From assembly GCF_040126305.1 (NCBI RefSeq), contig NZ_CP149510.1, forward strand, positions 3,793,001-3,857,000: a stretch of 64,000 bases of DNA. Direction: 5' to 3'. The notes under the pieces are model-generated. The model saw only the letters and a list, made by a program, of their open reading frames with translations. It did not search any database and was not told the origin of the DNA. A program made the translations under genes and the position numbers. Positions 1 to 9,376 of this stretch are shown here, in pieces. Each line of letters begins with the position of its first letter. The stretch's first letter is position 1. This stretch comes from Pararhizobium sp. A13 (GTDB lineage Bacteria > Pseudomonadota > Alphaproteobacteria > Rhizobiales > Rhizobiaceae).

Positions 1-517
1 CCGTGTCATGCAGAATACCGACTTCAACGTCGCGCTGCCTGCCGTGATAAACGGGCGTGAAACTGTGCATCGTCACAAGCACCGGCGGCCGACCCTCGGT
101 CTTTCGCGTCGAAATGAAACCCGACAGTGCATCACGAAACGGCACGTAAAGCGCCTCGGTCCTCGCCCGGCGCTCCGCTGCTGAGATCGCAGCATTGCCG
201 GGTATCTCGAAGACTTCGCTGACGGGCGGCATGGCGGCTTCCGCTTCCGGCGGGCGATTGCAATCATACACCAGGCGAGAAAACCGCTGGTAGATCAGCG
301 CAGCATCAAGGCTTTTCACCAGGAGTTGAGATACCGCAAGGGCGCCCGGGTCCCAGGCGATGTGGCTGGAAAGGGCCTCGGGCGACATTCCGAGCGTTCC
401 CATTTTCTCTGGAAGACGGCGCGACGCATGCTCGCAGATCAAGAGAACCGAGCTCAATGCCTCCGGATTTTCCACTGCGACCGGCGCACCATCCGCCTCT
501 GTCAAAAGCCCCGTCAA
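1..517 (-). CDS. N-formylglutamate amidohydrolase family protein (3' end cut by window edge)
   Basis: Family enzymes hydrolyse N-formyl-L-glutamate (last step of one histidine route) or related N-acyl acidic amino acids. I translated the reverse strand by hand. The protein shows the family landmarks in order: ICEHAS near the N terminus, H-I-A-W-D-P-G-A, YDCNRP, and HSFTPVYHG followed by GILHD at the window edge. About 172 residues are visible and the C terminus is missing. I chose the TTG at 517 because AAGGAA lies 7 bases upstream of it. An in-frame ATG at 559 would add 14 residues but has no clear ribosome site. The gene is divergent from the RpiR regulator. A histidine-pathway role is possible, but it is not in an operon with other hut genes, so substrate is uncertain. 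Confidence 0.85.
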   Translation of the reverse strand, partial: MTGLLTEADGAPVAVENPEALSSVLLICEHASRRLPEKMGTLGMSPEALSSHIAWDPGALAVSQLLVKSLDAALIYQRFSRLVYDCNRPPEAEAAMPPVSEVFEIPGNAAISAAERRARTEALYVPFRDALSGFISTRKTEGRPPVLVTMHSFTPVYHGRQRDVEVGILHDT

Positions 518-669
518 ATGCGATTTCCTTTTCAGTTGCCTGCCAGAACTGAAAGCCATACCCCGGAAAAAGGGCCCGCAAGCATTCGTTAATGAAAAGA
601 ATTCTTCACGATTTTACCCATGTCAATCGAAAACTGAAACGATCTCTTCAAAAAGGCCATTGACTCGAA

Positions 670-698
670 TTGTGACAGCGATGTTTACTCTGTCACAA
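670..698. promoter_or_regulatory. Perfect inverted repeat, candidate RpiR operator
   Basis: TTGTGACAG and CTGTCACAA are exact reverse complements separated by 11 bases. The pair sits just upstream of the RpiR start and between two divergent genes. A single CTGTCACA half-site recurs at about 1770-1777 before the ABC operon, which fits one regulator acting at both promoters. Operator function is inferred. Confidence 0.5.
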
Positions 699-728
699 AG
701 CTGGCAAAGACCAGCCAGGGGATCGATT

Positions 729-1607
729 TTGACAAGCTCTGAAGGCACTGTGACGGTGTCGGATGTGATCAACGCCCATTTCTCTGTGCTGACGCGCGCG
801 GAGAAGCAGTTGGCGGCGACGCTTCTCGACAATTACCCGGTTTCCGGACTCGGCAGCATCACGACTGTTGCCGAGAATGCAGGCGTGTCGACGCCGACCG
901 TTGCCCGCATGGTCCAGAAGATCGGCTTCCGTGGTTTTCCGGATTTCCAGCAACGGCTCCACCAGGAACTCGAAGCGACGATCTCCAATCCGATCAGCAA
1001 ACACGACCGCTGGGCGGCGAATGCGCCGGGCACGCATATCCTCAATCGTTTCGCCGACGCAACGATGAACAACATGCGCGCCACCCTCGCCCAGCTTGAA
1101 ACGGCTGAGTTCGATGGCGCCGCGAGCCTGATCGCCGACCGCAAGCGCAATATCTATCTGGTTGGCGGCCGCATCACCCGGGCGCTTGCCGATTATTTCT
1201 TTACCCATTTGCAAGTCATTCGGTCCGGCGTCACCCAGATCGCGGCCAATTCCAGCTCCTGGCCGCATTACGTGCTCGACATGAAAAAGGGCGACGTCCT
1301 GATCATGTTCGATATCCGCCGTTACGAGCAGGAGATGGAAACACTGGCGCGCATCGCCCGCGAGCGCGGCGTCGAAATCATTCTCTTCACCGATCAGTGG
1401 AGCTCTCCGATTGCCAAGTCGGCTCGGCGTGTTTTCCGCATCCAGATCGAAGCACCGTCTGCCTGGGACAGTTCGGTCGTCATTCTTTTTGCCGTCGAGG
1501 CGCTGATCGAGGCCGTGCAGAGTTCCATCTGGGACGAGACGCGCGACCGGATGAAAACACTCGAGGGCCTGTTCGATTCAACACGGCTTTTTCGCAAGCC
1601 GCTTTAA
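729..1607 (+). CDS. MurR/RpiR family transcriptional regulator
   Basis: Likely a repressor or sensor of a phosphorylated sugar or similar ligand, controlling the ABC operon that follows. Residues about 10-85 form the RpiR helix-turn-helix (LTRAEKQLAATLL, then ITTVAENAGVSTPTVARMVQKIGF). A SIS sugar-isomerase-like ligand domain covers about 125-260 (IYLVGGRITRALADYF, later GDVLIMFDIRRYEQE). The 292-residue length from the TTG at 729 is normal for the family, and that TTG has AGGGG 7 bases upstream. An ATG at 681 is an alternative. A longer open frame from 360 would run into the divergent gene and lacks family similarity. Ligand unknown. Confidence 0.85.
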   Translation: MTSSEGTVTVSDVINAHFSVLTRAEKQLAATLLDNYPVSGLGSITTVAENAGVSTPTVARMVQKIGFRGFPDFQQRLHQELEATISNPISKHDRWAANAPGTHILNRFADATMNNMRATLAQLETAEFDGAASLIADRKRNIYLVGGRITRALADYFFTHLQVIRSGVTQIAANSSSWPHYVLDMKKGDVLIMFDIRRYEQEMETLARIARERGVEIILFTDQWSSPIAKSARRVFRIQIEAPSAWDSSVVILFAVEALIEAVQSSIWDETRDRMKTLEGLFDSTRLFRKPL

Positions 1608-1702
1608 AAGGAGCACCAAACAGCGAGGCGACGCCGGACCTAGAGAAGGATGTCGCGAACCGCAATTCAACAGTGGTATAATTGCCGCCTGCATCCAGGC
1701 GG

Positions 1703-1717
1703 TTTCAAATTTTGAAA
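1703..1717. promoter_or_regulatory. Palindrome before the ABC operon, candidate operator
   Basis: TTTCAAA-T-TTTGAAA is a perfect 7-base-arm inverted repeat about 130 bases before the binding-protein start. It lies in the only non-coding gap between the RpiR gene and the transporter. Function inferred from position and symmetry. Confidence 0.4.
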
Positions 1718-1847
1718 ATAAAATGAAGGTGTTCTGGCTGCGAATGTCTTGTCGCAAAGGAGACACCACCTGTCACATAAGCTTCATCGGACCCCAGTAT
1801 CAGCTTCCATCGAAGCTGACTGATATAACCACAAGAGGAGAAGACCA

Positions 1848-2951
1848 GTGATTTCACATATGCGCCGCCTGCTTTCGCTTTCGACCGCCATGGTCGTGGC
1901 ATCGACCGCCATCGCGGCTGCCGAGCCGAGCGCCGAACTGATTGCCGCTGCCAAGGCAGAAGGCACGCTGACCACGATCGCCCTGCCCCACGACTGGTGC
2001 GGCTACGGCGGCGTCATCGAAGGCTTCAAGGCCAAGTACGGCCTGACCGTCAACGAACTCAACCCGGATGCCGGTTCGGGCGATGAAATCGAAGCTATCA
2101 AGGCCAACAAGGACAACAAGGGCGACCAGGCTCCGGACGTGATCGACGTCGGCCTCTCCTTCGGCCCGTCCGCCAAGGCCGACAAGCTGATCCAGCCTTA
2201 CAAGGTCGAGACTTGGGACACGATCCCGGACACCGCCAAGGACGCTGAAGGCTACTGGTACGGCGACTATTACGGCGTCATGGCCTTCGAAGTGAACAAG
2301 GACCTCGTCAAGGAAAGCCCGAAGGATTGGGCCGACCTGCAGAAGCCGGAATTCGCCAACATGGTAGCCCTTGCCGGTGACCCGCGCACGGCAAACCAGG
2401 CCATCTCCGGCGTTTTCGCAGCCGGCCTTTCGGGCGCTGCTGGTGACGTTGCAAAGTCCGGCGAAGCTGGCCTTGCCTTCTTCAAGGAACTGAACGCCAA
2501 GGGCAACTTCGTCCCGGTCATCGGCAAGTCCGCTCCGCTCGCTCAGGGCACGACCCCGATCATCCTGCGCTGGGACTACAACGCCCTTGCCGACCGCGAC
2601 ACGCTTGCCGGCAACCCGCCGGTCGACGTCATCATCCCGGCTTCCGGCGTCGTTGCCGGTGTCTACGTTCAGGCGATCTCGGCCTACGCCCCGCACCCGA
2701 ACGCTGCCAAACTCTGGATGGAATACCTCTATTCCGACGAGGGTCAGCTCGGCTGGCTGAAGGGCTATTGCCACCCGATCCGCTTCAACGATCTCGCCAA
2801 GAACGGCAAGATCCCGCAGGACCTGCTCGACAAGCTGCCGCCGGCCGCTGCCTATGAAAAGGCCGTGTTCCCGACGCTCGCCGAACAGGAAGCCTACAAG
2901 GAAACGATCACCAAGGGCTGGGATACAGTCGTTGGCGCCAACGTCCAATAA
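1848..2951 (+). CDS. ABC transporter periplasmic substrate-binding protein
   Basis: Captures a small solute in the periplasm for the permease pair and ATPase encoded next. A signal peptide is visible (basic MISHMRRLLS, hydrophobic core, cut near AIAAAEPSAE). The rest resembles the iron/polyamine/2-aminoethylphosphonate binding fold, with an APDVIDVGLSFG hinge segment around residue 95 and GDYYGVMAFEVNKDL near 140. GTG at 1848 is chosen because GAGGAG precedes it at suitable distance; ATG at 1860 is the alternative. The 367-residue length fits the family. The substrate cannot be read from the sequence. The RpiR neighbour hints at a phosphorylated or sugar-like compound. Confidence 0.85.
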   Translation: MISHMRRLLSLSTAMVVASTAIAAAEPSAELIAAAKAEGTLTTIALPHDWCGYGGVIEGFKAKYGLTVNELNPDAGSGDEIEAIKANKDNKGDQAPDVIDVGLSFGPSAKADKLIQPYKVETWDTIPDTAKDAEGYWYGDYYGVMAFEVNKDLVKESPKDWADLQKPEFANMVALAGDPRTANQAISGVFAAGLSGAAGDVAKSGEAGLAFFKELNAKGNFVPVIGKSAPLAQGTTPIILRWDYNALADRDTLAGNPPVDVIIPASGVVAGVYVQAISAYAPHPNAAKLWMEYLYSDEGQLGWLKGYCHPIRFNDLAKNGKIPQDLLDKLPPAAAYEKAVFPTLAEQEAYKETITKGWDTVVGANVQ

Positions 2952-3022
2952 GACTGCCGCATTTCGGTCTTCCCGCGATTGCGCGGGAAGACCATTCTCC
3001 CTTTTCAAGAAACGGTTGCCGG

Positions 3023-3895
3023 ATGAGCTCAAAACAGGCCATTGATTTGAAGAAGACGGCTATCGACTGGCTCGGCATCACGCCGTTCCTGCTTTTCGCA
3101 GTCATGTTCCTCATCGCTCCGACGCTTTATCTCGTGACCGGGGCGTTCGTTAATCCGGCGGGCGAATTCACCTTCGAGAACATTGGCGGACTGTTCACCG
3201 ACAAGATTCTCGCCTCCTACTGGATTTCCATCAAGGTCAGCCTGGCCTCGTCCATCGGCGGCGCACTGATCGGCTTCTGCTTGGCCTGGGCCGTCGTACT
3301 CGGCGGTCTGCCCCCCTGGATCCGCTCCTCGCTCCTGACCTTTTCCGGCGTTGCTTCCAATTTCGCCGGCGTGCCGCTGGCCTTCGCCTTTCTTGCCACG
3401 CTCGGCCGCACCGGTCTGGTCACCATGATCCTGAACAACTGGTTCGGTATCAATCTTTATGCCACGGGGTTCAATCTGCTCAGCTTCGTCGGCCTGACAC
3501 TGACCTACATGTATTTCCAGATCCCGTTGATGGTGCTGATCATTACGCCGGCGCTCGACGGTTTGAAGAAGGAATGGCGCGAAGCCGCTGAAATCCTTGG
3601 CGCGACCAACACGCAATACTGGACCAAGGTAGCGCTGCCGATCCTGTTTCCCAGCATCCTTGGCACGACGCTGCTTCTGTTTGCAAACGCCTTCGGCGCG
3701 ATCGCCACCGCCTATTCGCTGACAGGTTCGACCTTCAACATCGTGCCGATCCAGCTCTACGCCCAGATCCGCGGTGACGTTCTGCACAATCCGAACCTCG
3801 GCTACGCCCTGGCCCTCGGCATGATCGTCATTACCGGCATTTCCAACCTCATCTACATCTGGCTCCGCATGCGCGCCGAACGGTGGCAGAAATGA
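3023..3895 (+). CDS. ABC transporter permease, subunit 1
   Basis: Inner-membrane channel subunit of the importer. The 290-residue protein has about six hydrophobic segments, the first at residues 16-40 (ITPFLLFAVMFLIAP). The EAA loop that contacts the ATPase is visible as EWREAAEILGAT near residue 187. It belongs to the PotB/CysT-like permease type. It starts 71 bases after the binding protein, and its stop overlaps the start of the second permease, indicating translational coupling. Confidence 0.88.
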   Translation: MSSKQAIDLKKTAIDWLGITPFLLFAVMFLIAPTLYLVTGAFVNPAGEFTFENIGGLFTDKILASYWISIKVSLASSIGGALIGFCLAWAVVLGGLPPWIRSSLLTFSGVASNFAGVPLAFAFLATLGRTGLVTMILNNWFGINLYATGFNLLSFVGLTLTYMYFQIPLMVLIITPALDGLKKEWREAAEILGATNTQYWTKVALPILFPSILGTTLLLFANAFGAIATAYSLTGSTFNIVPIQLYAQIRGDVLHNPNLGYALALGMIVITGISNLIYIWLRMRAERWQK

Positions 3896-4680
3896 AGACA
3901 CAAAAAATCGGCGCCTGGATCGCGGTCCTGTTCGGCGCCTCCTACTTCATCGTGCCGCTGATCGCGACATTCGAATTTTCCCTGCGCATGCGCCGCGGCG
4001 AATATTCCTTCGATGCCTATCGCTCTGTCTTCTCGGACATCCAGTTCCGCGAATCCTTCAGCTACTCCATCGTGATGGCGATCCTCACCATCATCTTCGG
4101 CGTCCTCCTGGTTGTGCCGACGGCCTATTGGGTCCGCCTGCGCCTGCCGTCGATGCGGCCGGTGGTCGAGTTCATCACGCTGATGCCGCTGGTCATTCCA
4201 GCCATCGTCATCGTCTTCGGCTACCTCAGACTGTACAACTCGTCGTCGTTCATTCCCTTCACGGGCTCGGCGCGCGGCACTGACCTGCTCTTGATGTTCT
4301 CGTTCATGACGCTGTCGCTGCCCTATATGTATCGTTCGGTGGATACCGCCATGCGCACCATCGATGTCGGCACATTGACGGAGGCCGCTCAAAGCCTCGG
4401 CGCTTCTTGGCCGACCATCATGTTCAAATGCATTTTTCCCAATGTCATGAGCGGCGTTCTGTCCGGCGCCTTCATCACCTTTGCCATCGTCATCGGCGAA
4501 TTCACCATGCCGTCGCTGCTCAATCGCCCTGCCTTCGGTCCCTACCTGCAGCTGATCGGCGCCAACCGTGCCTACGAGCCGCCAGCGCTCGCGGTCATCG
4601 CGTTTGCCATCACCTGGGGATGCATGGCGCTTCTGCAGCTCGTCTCCCGTTTCAGCAAATCGGCTCCTTCCAAGCCCTGA
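3892..4680 (+). CDS. ABC transporter permease, subunit 2
   Basis: Second inner-membrane subunit of the same importer, 262 residues, PotC-like. Hydrophobic segments begin at about residue 8 (IAVLFGASYFIVPLI), and an EAA loop appears as LTEAAQSLGASWP near residue 165. The ATG at 3892 overlaps the upstream stop as ATGA; a GTG at 3883 in the same frame would add three residues. The ATPase gene follows after 14 bases, so all four genes form one operon. Confidence 0.88.
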   Translation: MKTQKIGAWIAVLFGASYFIVPLIATFEFSLRMRRGEYSFDAYRSVFSDIQFRESFSYSIVMAILTIIFGVLLVVPTAYWVRLRLPSMRPVVEFITLMPLVIPAIVIVFGYLRLYNSSSFIPFTGSARGTDLLLMFSFMTLSLPYMYRSVDTAMRTIDVGTLTEAAQSLGASWPTIMFKCIFPNVMSGVLSGAFITFAIVIGEFTMPSLLNRPAFGPYLQLIGANRAYEPPALAVIAFAITWGCMALLQLVSRFSKSAPSKP

Positions 4681-4694
4681 GGTATTGATCGTCC

Positions 4695-5756
4695 ATGTCC
4701 TTTCTCGAACTCACCGGCATTCAGAAGAGCTTTGGCCCCGTCCAGGTCGTCAAGGATTTCGACATGGCTATCGAAAAGGGAGAGTTCGTCTCCTTTCTCG
4801 GGCCGTCCGGCTGCGGCAAGACGACAATCCTGCGCATGGTGGCAGGCTTCGAAACGCCGTCGGCGGGAACAGTCGTCATCAACGGGCGCAACCAGAACGA
4901 GCTGAAGCCGAACCAGCGCAATATCGGCATGGTCTTCCAGGCCTATGCGCTGTTCCCGAACATGACCGTGCACGACAACGTTGCCTTCGGCCTGAAGATC
5001 GCCGGCATGGACAAGGCCGCCGTCGACGCGCGCGTCAAGGAGATGCTCGGCCTCATCCATCTCGGCCACCTCGCCGACCGCTTTCCCTACCAGATGTCCG
5101 GCGGTCAGCAGCAGCGCGTGGCCCTTGCCCGGGCGCTGGCACCGAAACCGCAGGTGCTCCTGCTCGACGAACCTCTGTCGGCGCTTGACGCCAAGATCCG
5201 CGTCTCCCTGCGCGAAGAAATCCGGATGATCCAGCAGCAGCTCGGCATCACCACCGTCTTCGTCACCCACGACCAGGAAGAGGCCCTGTCGATCTCCGAC
5301 CGCATCGTCGTCATGAACGCCGGCCGCGCCGACCAGATCGGCACGCCGTTCGACATTTACAACAAGCCAGCCACCCGCTTCGTCGCCTCCTTCGTCGGCA
5401 CCTTGAACCTGATCGAAGGCACGGTCGTCGATCCCGCCGCAAACCGCATCTCGATCGGCGACCAGGGTATCACGCTGCGGGAGCCGCTCGGGCCGGTCAA
5501 GGCCGGCGACAAGGTCTCGCTGGCGCTGCGTCCCGAAGCGGGCTCGATCGCCGAAGGCGCCAAGGGCGATACGGCGCTGACCGGCCAGGTCGTTTCCAGC
5601 AACTTCCTCGGCTCGGTCATCCGCACGCGCATGAAGGTCGGCGATCCGGTGATCTCCTTCGACATGTTCAACGCGCCGGGCCTCAGCCCGCCCGCCGTCG
5701 GCGACGTCGTCACGCTGCGCTTCACGGCGAGCGATCTCCTGATCATTCGCGAATAA
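4695..5756 (+). CDS. ABC transporter ATP-binding protein
   Basis: Energises the importer on the cytoplasmic face. Walker A is GPSGCGKTT near residue 36, the signature is MSGGQQQRVAL near 135, and Walker B is LLLDEPLSALD near 157, followed by the switch histidine in VTHDQEEAL. The last ~110 residues form the C-terminal OB-like (TOBE) domain seen in PotA/FbpC-type ATPases. At 353 residues the length is typical. It is the last gene of the operon, followed by a terminator. Confidence 0.92.
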   Translation: MSFLELTGIQKSFGPVQVVKDFDMAIEKGEFVSFLGPSGCGKTTILRMVAGFETPSAGTVVINGRNQNELKPNQRNIGMVFQAYALFPNMTVHDNVAFGLKIAGMDKAAVDARVKEMLGLIHLGHLADRFPYQMSGGQQQRVALARALAPKPQVLLLDEPLSALDAKIRVSLREEIRMIQQQLGITTVFVTHDQEEALSISDRIVVMNAGRADQIGTPFDIYNKPATRFVASFVGTLNLIEGTVVDPAANRISIGDQGITLREPLGPVKAGDKVSLALRPEAGSIAEGAKGDTALTGQVVSSNFLGSVIRTRMKVGDPVISFDMFNAPGLSPPAVGDVVTLRFTASDLLIIRE

Positions 5757-5785
5757 CAACCGGCGATCCCGCAAAAATATGTTTC

Positions 5786-5824
5786 AGGCGACAGGTTGAT
5801 TGGAAAAATCTGTCGCCTTTTTCG
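5786..5824 (+). terminator. Rho-independent terminator of the ABC operon
   Basis: AGGCGACAG pairs with CTGTCGCCT across a 15-base A-rich loop, and the 3' arm runs into a T tract. It lies 30 bases after the ATPase stop and before the FMN riboswitch. Confidence 0.75.
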
Positions 5825-5883
5825 CTGCGCGCGTCGCACCGCGCATTTGACGCCCGCCGGCCGATCTTTATAGTCAGCCTCGC

Positions 5884-6046
5884 ACGTTCTCAGGGCGGGG
5901 TGAAACTCCCCACCGGCGGTAACGGGAAGAAATTCCCGGAGCCCGCGAGCGCTTCATACACACGTATGCCCGCATACGCGCATGAAGGTCAGCAGATCCG
6001 GTTGAATTCCGGAGCCGACGGTTAAAGTCCGGATGAAAGAGAGCAA
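5884..6046 (+). ncRNA. FMN riboswitch (RFN element)
   Basis: The conserved RFN blocks are present in order: TTCTCAGGGCGGGGTGAAA and CCACCGGCGGTAA, GCCCGCGAGCGC, then a variable stem, GTCAGCAGATCCGG, GGAGCCGACGGTTAAAGTCC and GGATGAAAGAGAG. The element binds flavin mononucleotide and normally lowers expression of the gene downstream, here the lumazine synthase. The boundaries are accurate to a few bases. The 68 bases between element and gene would hold the expression platform; I could not assign a single clear hairpin there. Confidence 0.95.
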
Positions 6047-6111
6047 GCAGATCAGGAGGCACCTTTGCAAGGGGTCACCGCGCCTGCGTGTTCGCCCAAG
6101 GGGATCATTGA

Positions 6112-6618
<507 letters not shown>

Positions 6619-6703
6619 TTGAGGGCGGCGCGGCGTCCGCAACGGATGCCGCGCCGTACCACGCGAGGATCCGCGATGCAGTGGCCGTGCCGAAAGCCGG
6701 CCA

Positions 6704-7510
6704 TCAGGCGAAGGGAACGACGCCCCGACATGCCCAGGCCACCGCTGCAAATGACCTTGGCCCGTCGGGCTGGCCCGCCTCATAAGAAGCCCTAACGGCG
6801 GCGTCAATTTCTGCACGCTGCGCCGAGGCCAGGGCAGCCACATACTTGCCCAAAGGCCCCTCGCCCGCCGCAATGGGCGCCCAGTAATCGTCGAACGACT
6901 GGTACTCCATGCGGATCAGAAGTGAGGTCTGCTCCACGCCCAGCAACCCATGCCCCGCGAAGCTCTGCTTCATTTCATCCGGCCGCATCATCGGCTGGAA
7001 GCAATATCGGCTTCGCAATTGACGTCCATTTTCGTCCAGCATAGCGACGGTATCCACCATCATTCGCATGCCCGGCATGCCGCCGAGGTGGTCCCAGACC
7101 GCTGCTGCGACCACACCGCCCGGACGCACGACTCGACGCATTTCGGCGACCGCCTTGTCCGCTTCGGGCACGAAGTGGAGAACCAGAAGCGACAGCGCTC
7201 GGTCGAAGTAACCGTCCGGAAACGGAAGGGCGCACGCATCTGCTTCCTGGATGGTGATCCGCGGATCGGCGTTGCGCCGTGTCGCCTCCTCGACAAAGAC
7301 AGGCGAATAGTCGATCGCGGCAATCTCGCTGACATTCGCCGCTTGCGGCAACGCAAAGGTCAGGCTTCCAGTCCCGCACCCGACGTCAATTATCCGTTCG
7401 CCATCTGCCAGACCGGCGAAGTCAATCAGAAGAGGCGCGAGCTTCTGGCTCCAACGCCCCATGAGTTGCTCATAGCCAGACGCGCTGCGGACATTGAAGC
7501 TTGAGTTCAT
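6704..7510 (-). CDS. Class I SAM-dependent methyltransferase
   Basis: Methyltransferase of unknown acceptor. The SAM-binding motif VGCGTGSLT is near residue 42, acidic loop AAIDYSP near 65, EADACALPFPDGYFD near 88, and post-motif VRPGGVVAAAVWD near 125. It belongs to the UbiE/Methyltransf_11 group. The ATG at 7510 begins MNSSFNVRSA; five upstream codons to 7525 are possible but less likely. It lies 104 bases downstream of the urocanate-hydratase-like gene on the same strand. I see no motif connecting it with that operon. Confidence 0.8.
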   Translation of the reverse strand: MNSSFNVRSASGYEQLMGRWSQKLAPLLIDFAGLADGERIIDVGCGTGSLTFALPQAANVSEIAAIDYSPVFVEEATRRNADPRITIQEADACALPFPDGYFDRALSLLVLHFVPEADKAVAEMRRVVRPGGVVAAAVWDHLGGMPGMRMMVDTVAMLDENGRQLRSRYCFQPMMRPDEMKQSFAGHGLLGVEQTSLLIRMEYQSFDDYWAPIAAGEGPLGKYVAALASAQRAEIDAAVRASYEAGQPDGPRSFAAVAWACRGVVPFA

Positions 7511-7614
7511 CGAAGCCTCCTCCAAACCGATATGCTACCGCGCGCCATGATCATTGCCAAGGCGTCCGCTATCGGCCTGCCGAAGGCGGCGTTAGCGAGA
7601 CACAGGTCCTCGCG

Positions 7615-9276
7615 TCAACTCAAGCCGATATACCCAATACCCTTCTTCTCAATCTCATCCATCGACTCCTGGTACCCCGCATCCGCATAGCGAATAACGC
7701 CCAGCGACGTGTCGTTGGTCAGCGCGCGGCTCAGCCGCTCCGCTCCGCTCTCGGTGCCATCGGCCACCACCGTCACGCCGCAGCTCGTCATGTAGCCGGC
7801 ATAACCGCCACCGCCGGAATGGACGACGACGAGGTCGGCCATGGAGGAGCAGAGCAGCATCGCGTCGAGCAGCGGCCAGTCGGCGATGGCGTCGGAGCCG
7901 TCCTTCATCCGCTCGGTCATGATGTTGGGGTGCGCCATGGCGCCGGCATCGAGATGGTCGCGGGAAAAGGCGATCGGGCCTTTGAGTTCGCCGGATGCGA
8001 CCAGCGCGTTGACGGCGAGTGCCAGTTCGGTGCGTTCGCCATGGCCGAGCCACGCGATGCGGGCGGGCAGCCCCTCGAAGGGCACGTTTTCCCGCGCCAG
8101 CCTGATCCAGTTGGTGACAATCTTGTTGTCGGGGAACATTTCCAGCAGCAGGTCATCGATGCGGGCGATGTCGCTTTCTTCGCCCGACAGCGCCATCCAG
8201 CGGAAGGGGCCGATGGCGCGGGCAAACAGCGGCCGCAGATAGGCCTCGGTGAAGATGCGGATATCGAAGGCATTGGCAACACCCCCTTCTCGCGCCTGGG
8301 TACGGATCAGGTTGCCGTTGTCGAAGACTTCCGCGCCCTTCGCCTGAAACTCCAGCATCGCTTCGACATGCTCGACGATCGAGGCGCGGCTGGCAGCCAT
8401 CAGTTGCCCCTGCCCCTCGACCCGCAGCCGTTTCACCTCGTCGATGCTCATGCCCTTTGGTACATAGCCATAGACCAGGTCATGGGCAGAGGTCTGGTCG
8501 GTGACGATATCGGGCACGATGCCGCGCTTGGCGATTTCAGGATAGAGCGCCGCTGCATTGCCGACGAGGCCGATGGAGGTGGCGCGCTTTGCCCTGACCG
8601 CCTGATCGATCATCGCGAGCGCCGTATCGAGGTCTGGCGCCACGTGTTCGAGATAGCCGATCGCCTTACGCTTTTCGGCGCGCACGGGATCGACGTCGAT
8701 GCAGAGGATCGCAGCCCCCGCCATGCGGCCGGCGAGCGGCTGAGCGCCGCCCATGCCGCCCAGACCGGCAGTCAAGATGAAGCGGCCGGCGAGATCGCCG
8801 CCAAAACGGTTTTCGGCGATGCGCATGAAGATTTCATAGGTGCCCTGGATGACGCCCTGGCTGCCGATATATTGCCAGGCACCCGCCGTCAGCCCGCCCC
8901 AGCAGATCAGCCCCTGCCTTTCCAGCTCATAGAACACCTCGGCCTTCGCCCACTGGCCGACGATGTTGCAATTGGCCATGATCACCAGTGGCGCCTTTGC
9001 ATGCGTCTTCAAGAGCCCCACCGGCTTGCCGGATTGGATCACCAGCGTCTGGTCTTCATCCATCTCGATCAAGGTCTTGACGATCGCCTTGTGCGACGCC
9101 CAGTTGCGCGCTGCCTTGCCGAGGGCGGCATAGACAATCAGATTGTCCGGATCCTCGCCGACCGAAAGCACGTTTTCCAGAAGCCGCAGCAAAGCCTCCT
9201 GCCGCCAGCCCTTGGCGCGCAGCTCTGGGCCGCCGGGAATGGGGAAGTTCGGGTGACGAGAATTGGCCTTCGGCAT
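7615..9276 (-). CDS. Urocanate hydratase homologue, probable thiourocanate hydratase
   Basis: NAD-dependent hydratase of the HutU fold, 553 residues. The dinucleotide motif GLGGMGGAQP is at about 171-180, with QTSAHD near 261 and RDHLDAG near 436. Several HutU active-site features differ from the classical enzyme: the PARICW segment carrying the reactive cysteine (about Cys410 in Pseudomonas HutU) reads PARIAW here (Ala408), and the glycine-rich HHGGGVGMG segment reads HSGGGGYAG. These changes, and its place in an operon with a MIO-less lyase, a DUF917 protein, an amidohydrolase and a carbamoylase, point to hydration of thiourocanate and not urocanate. Ordinary HutU remains the fallback reading. 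It is the last gene of the operon. Confidence 0.8.
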   Translation of the reverse strand: MPKANSRHPNFPIPGGPELRAKGWRQEALLRLLENVLSVGEDPDNLIVYAALGKAARNWASHKAIVKTLIEMDEDQTLVIQSGKPVGLLKTHAKAPLVIMANCNIVGQWAKAEVFYELERQGLICWGGLTAGAWQYIGSQGVIQGTYEIFMRIAENRFGGDLAGRFILTAGLGGMGGAQPLAGRMAGAAILCIDVDPVRAEKRKAIGYLEHVAPDLDTALAMIDQAVRAKRATSIGLVGNAAALYPEIAKRGIVPDIVTDQTSAHDLVYGYVPKGMSIDEVKRLRVEGQGQLMAASRASIVEHVEAMLEFQAKGAEVFDNGNLIRTQAREGGVANAFDIRIFTEAYLRPLFARAIGPFRWMALSGEESDIARIDDLLLEMFPDNKIVTNWIRLARENVPFEGLPARIAWLGHGERTELALAVNALVASGELKGPIAFSRDHLDAGAMAHPNIMTERMKDGSDAIADWPLLDAMLLCSSMADLVVVHSGGGGYAGYMTSCGVTVVADGTESGAERLSRALTNDTSLGVIRYADAGYQESMDEIEKKGIGYIGLS

Positions 9277-9376
9277 CGTGGTTTTTCCTTCTTCTTGTCT
9301 GCGATCGTATCCCTGTCCCCTCGCACCGCCCCGTCGAGAGAGTTAGCGCAAGGAGGAAGACCGCACCGTTTGTCGT

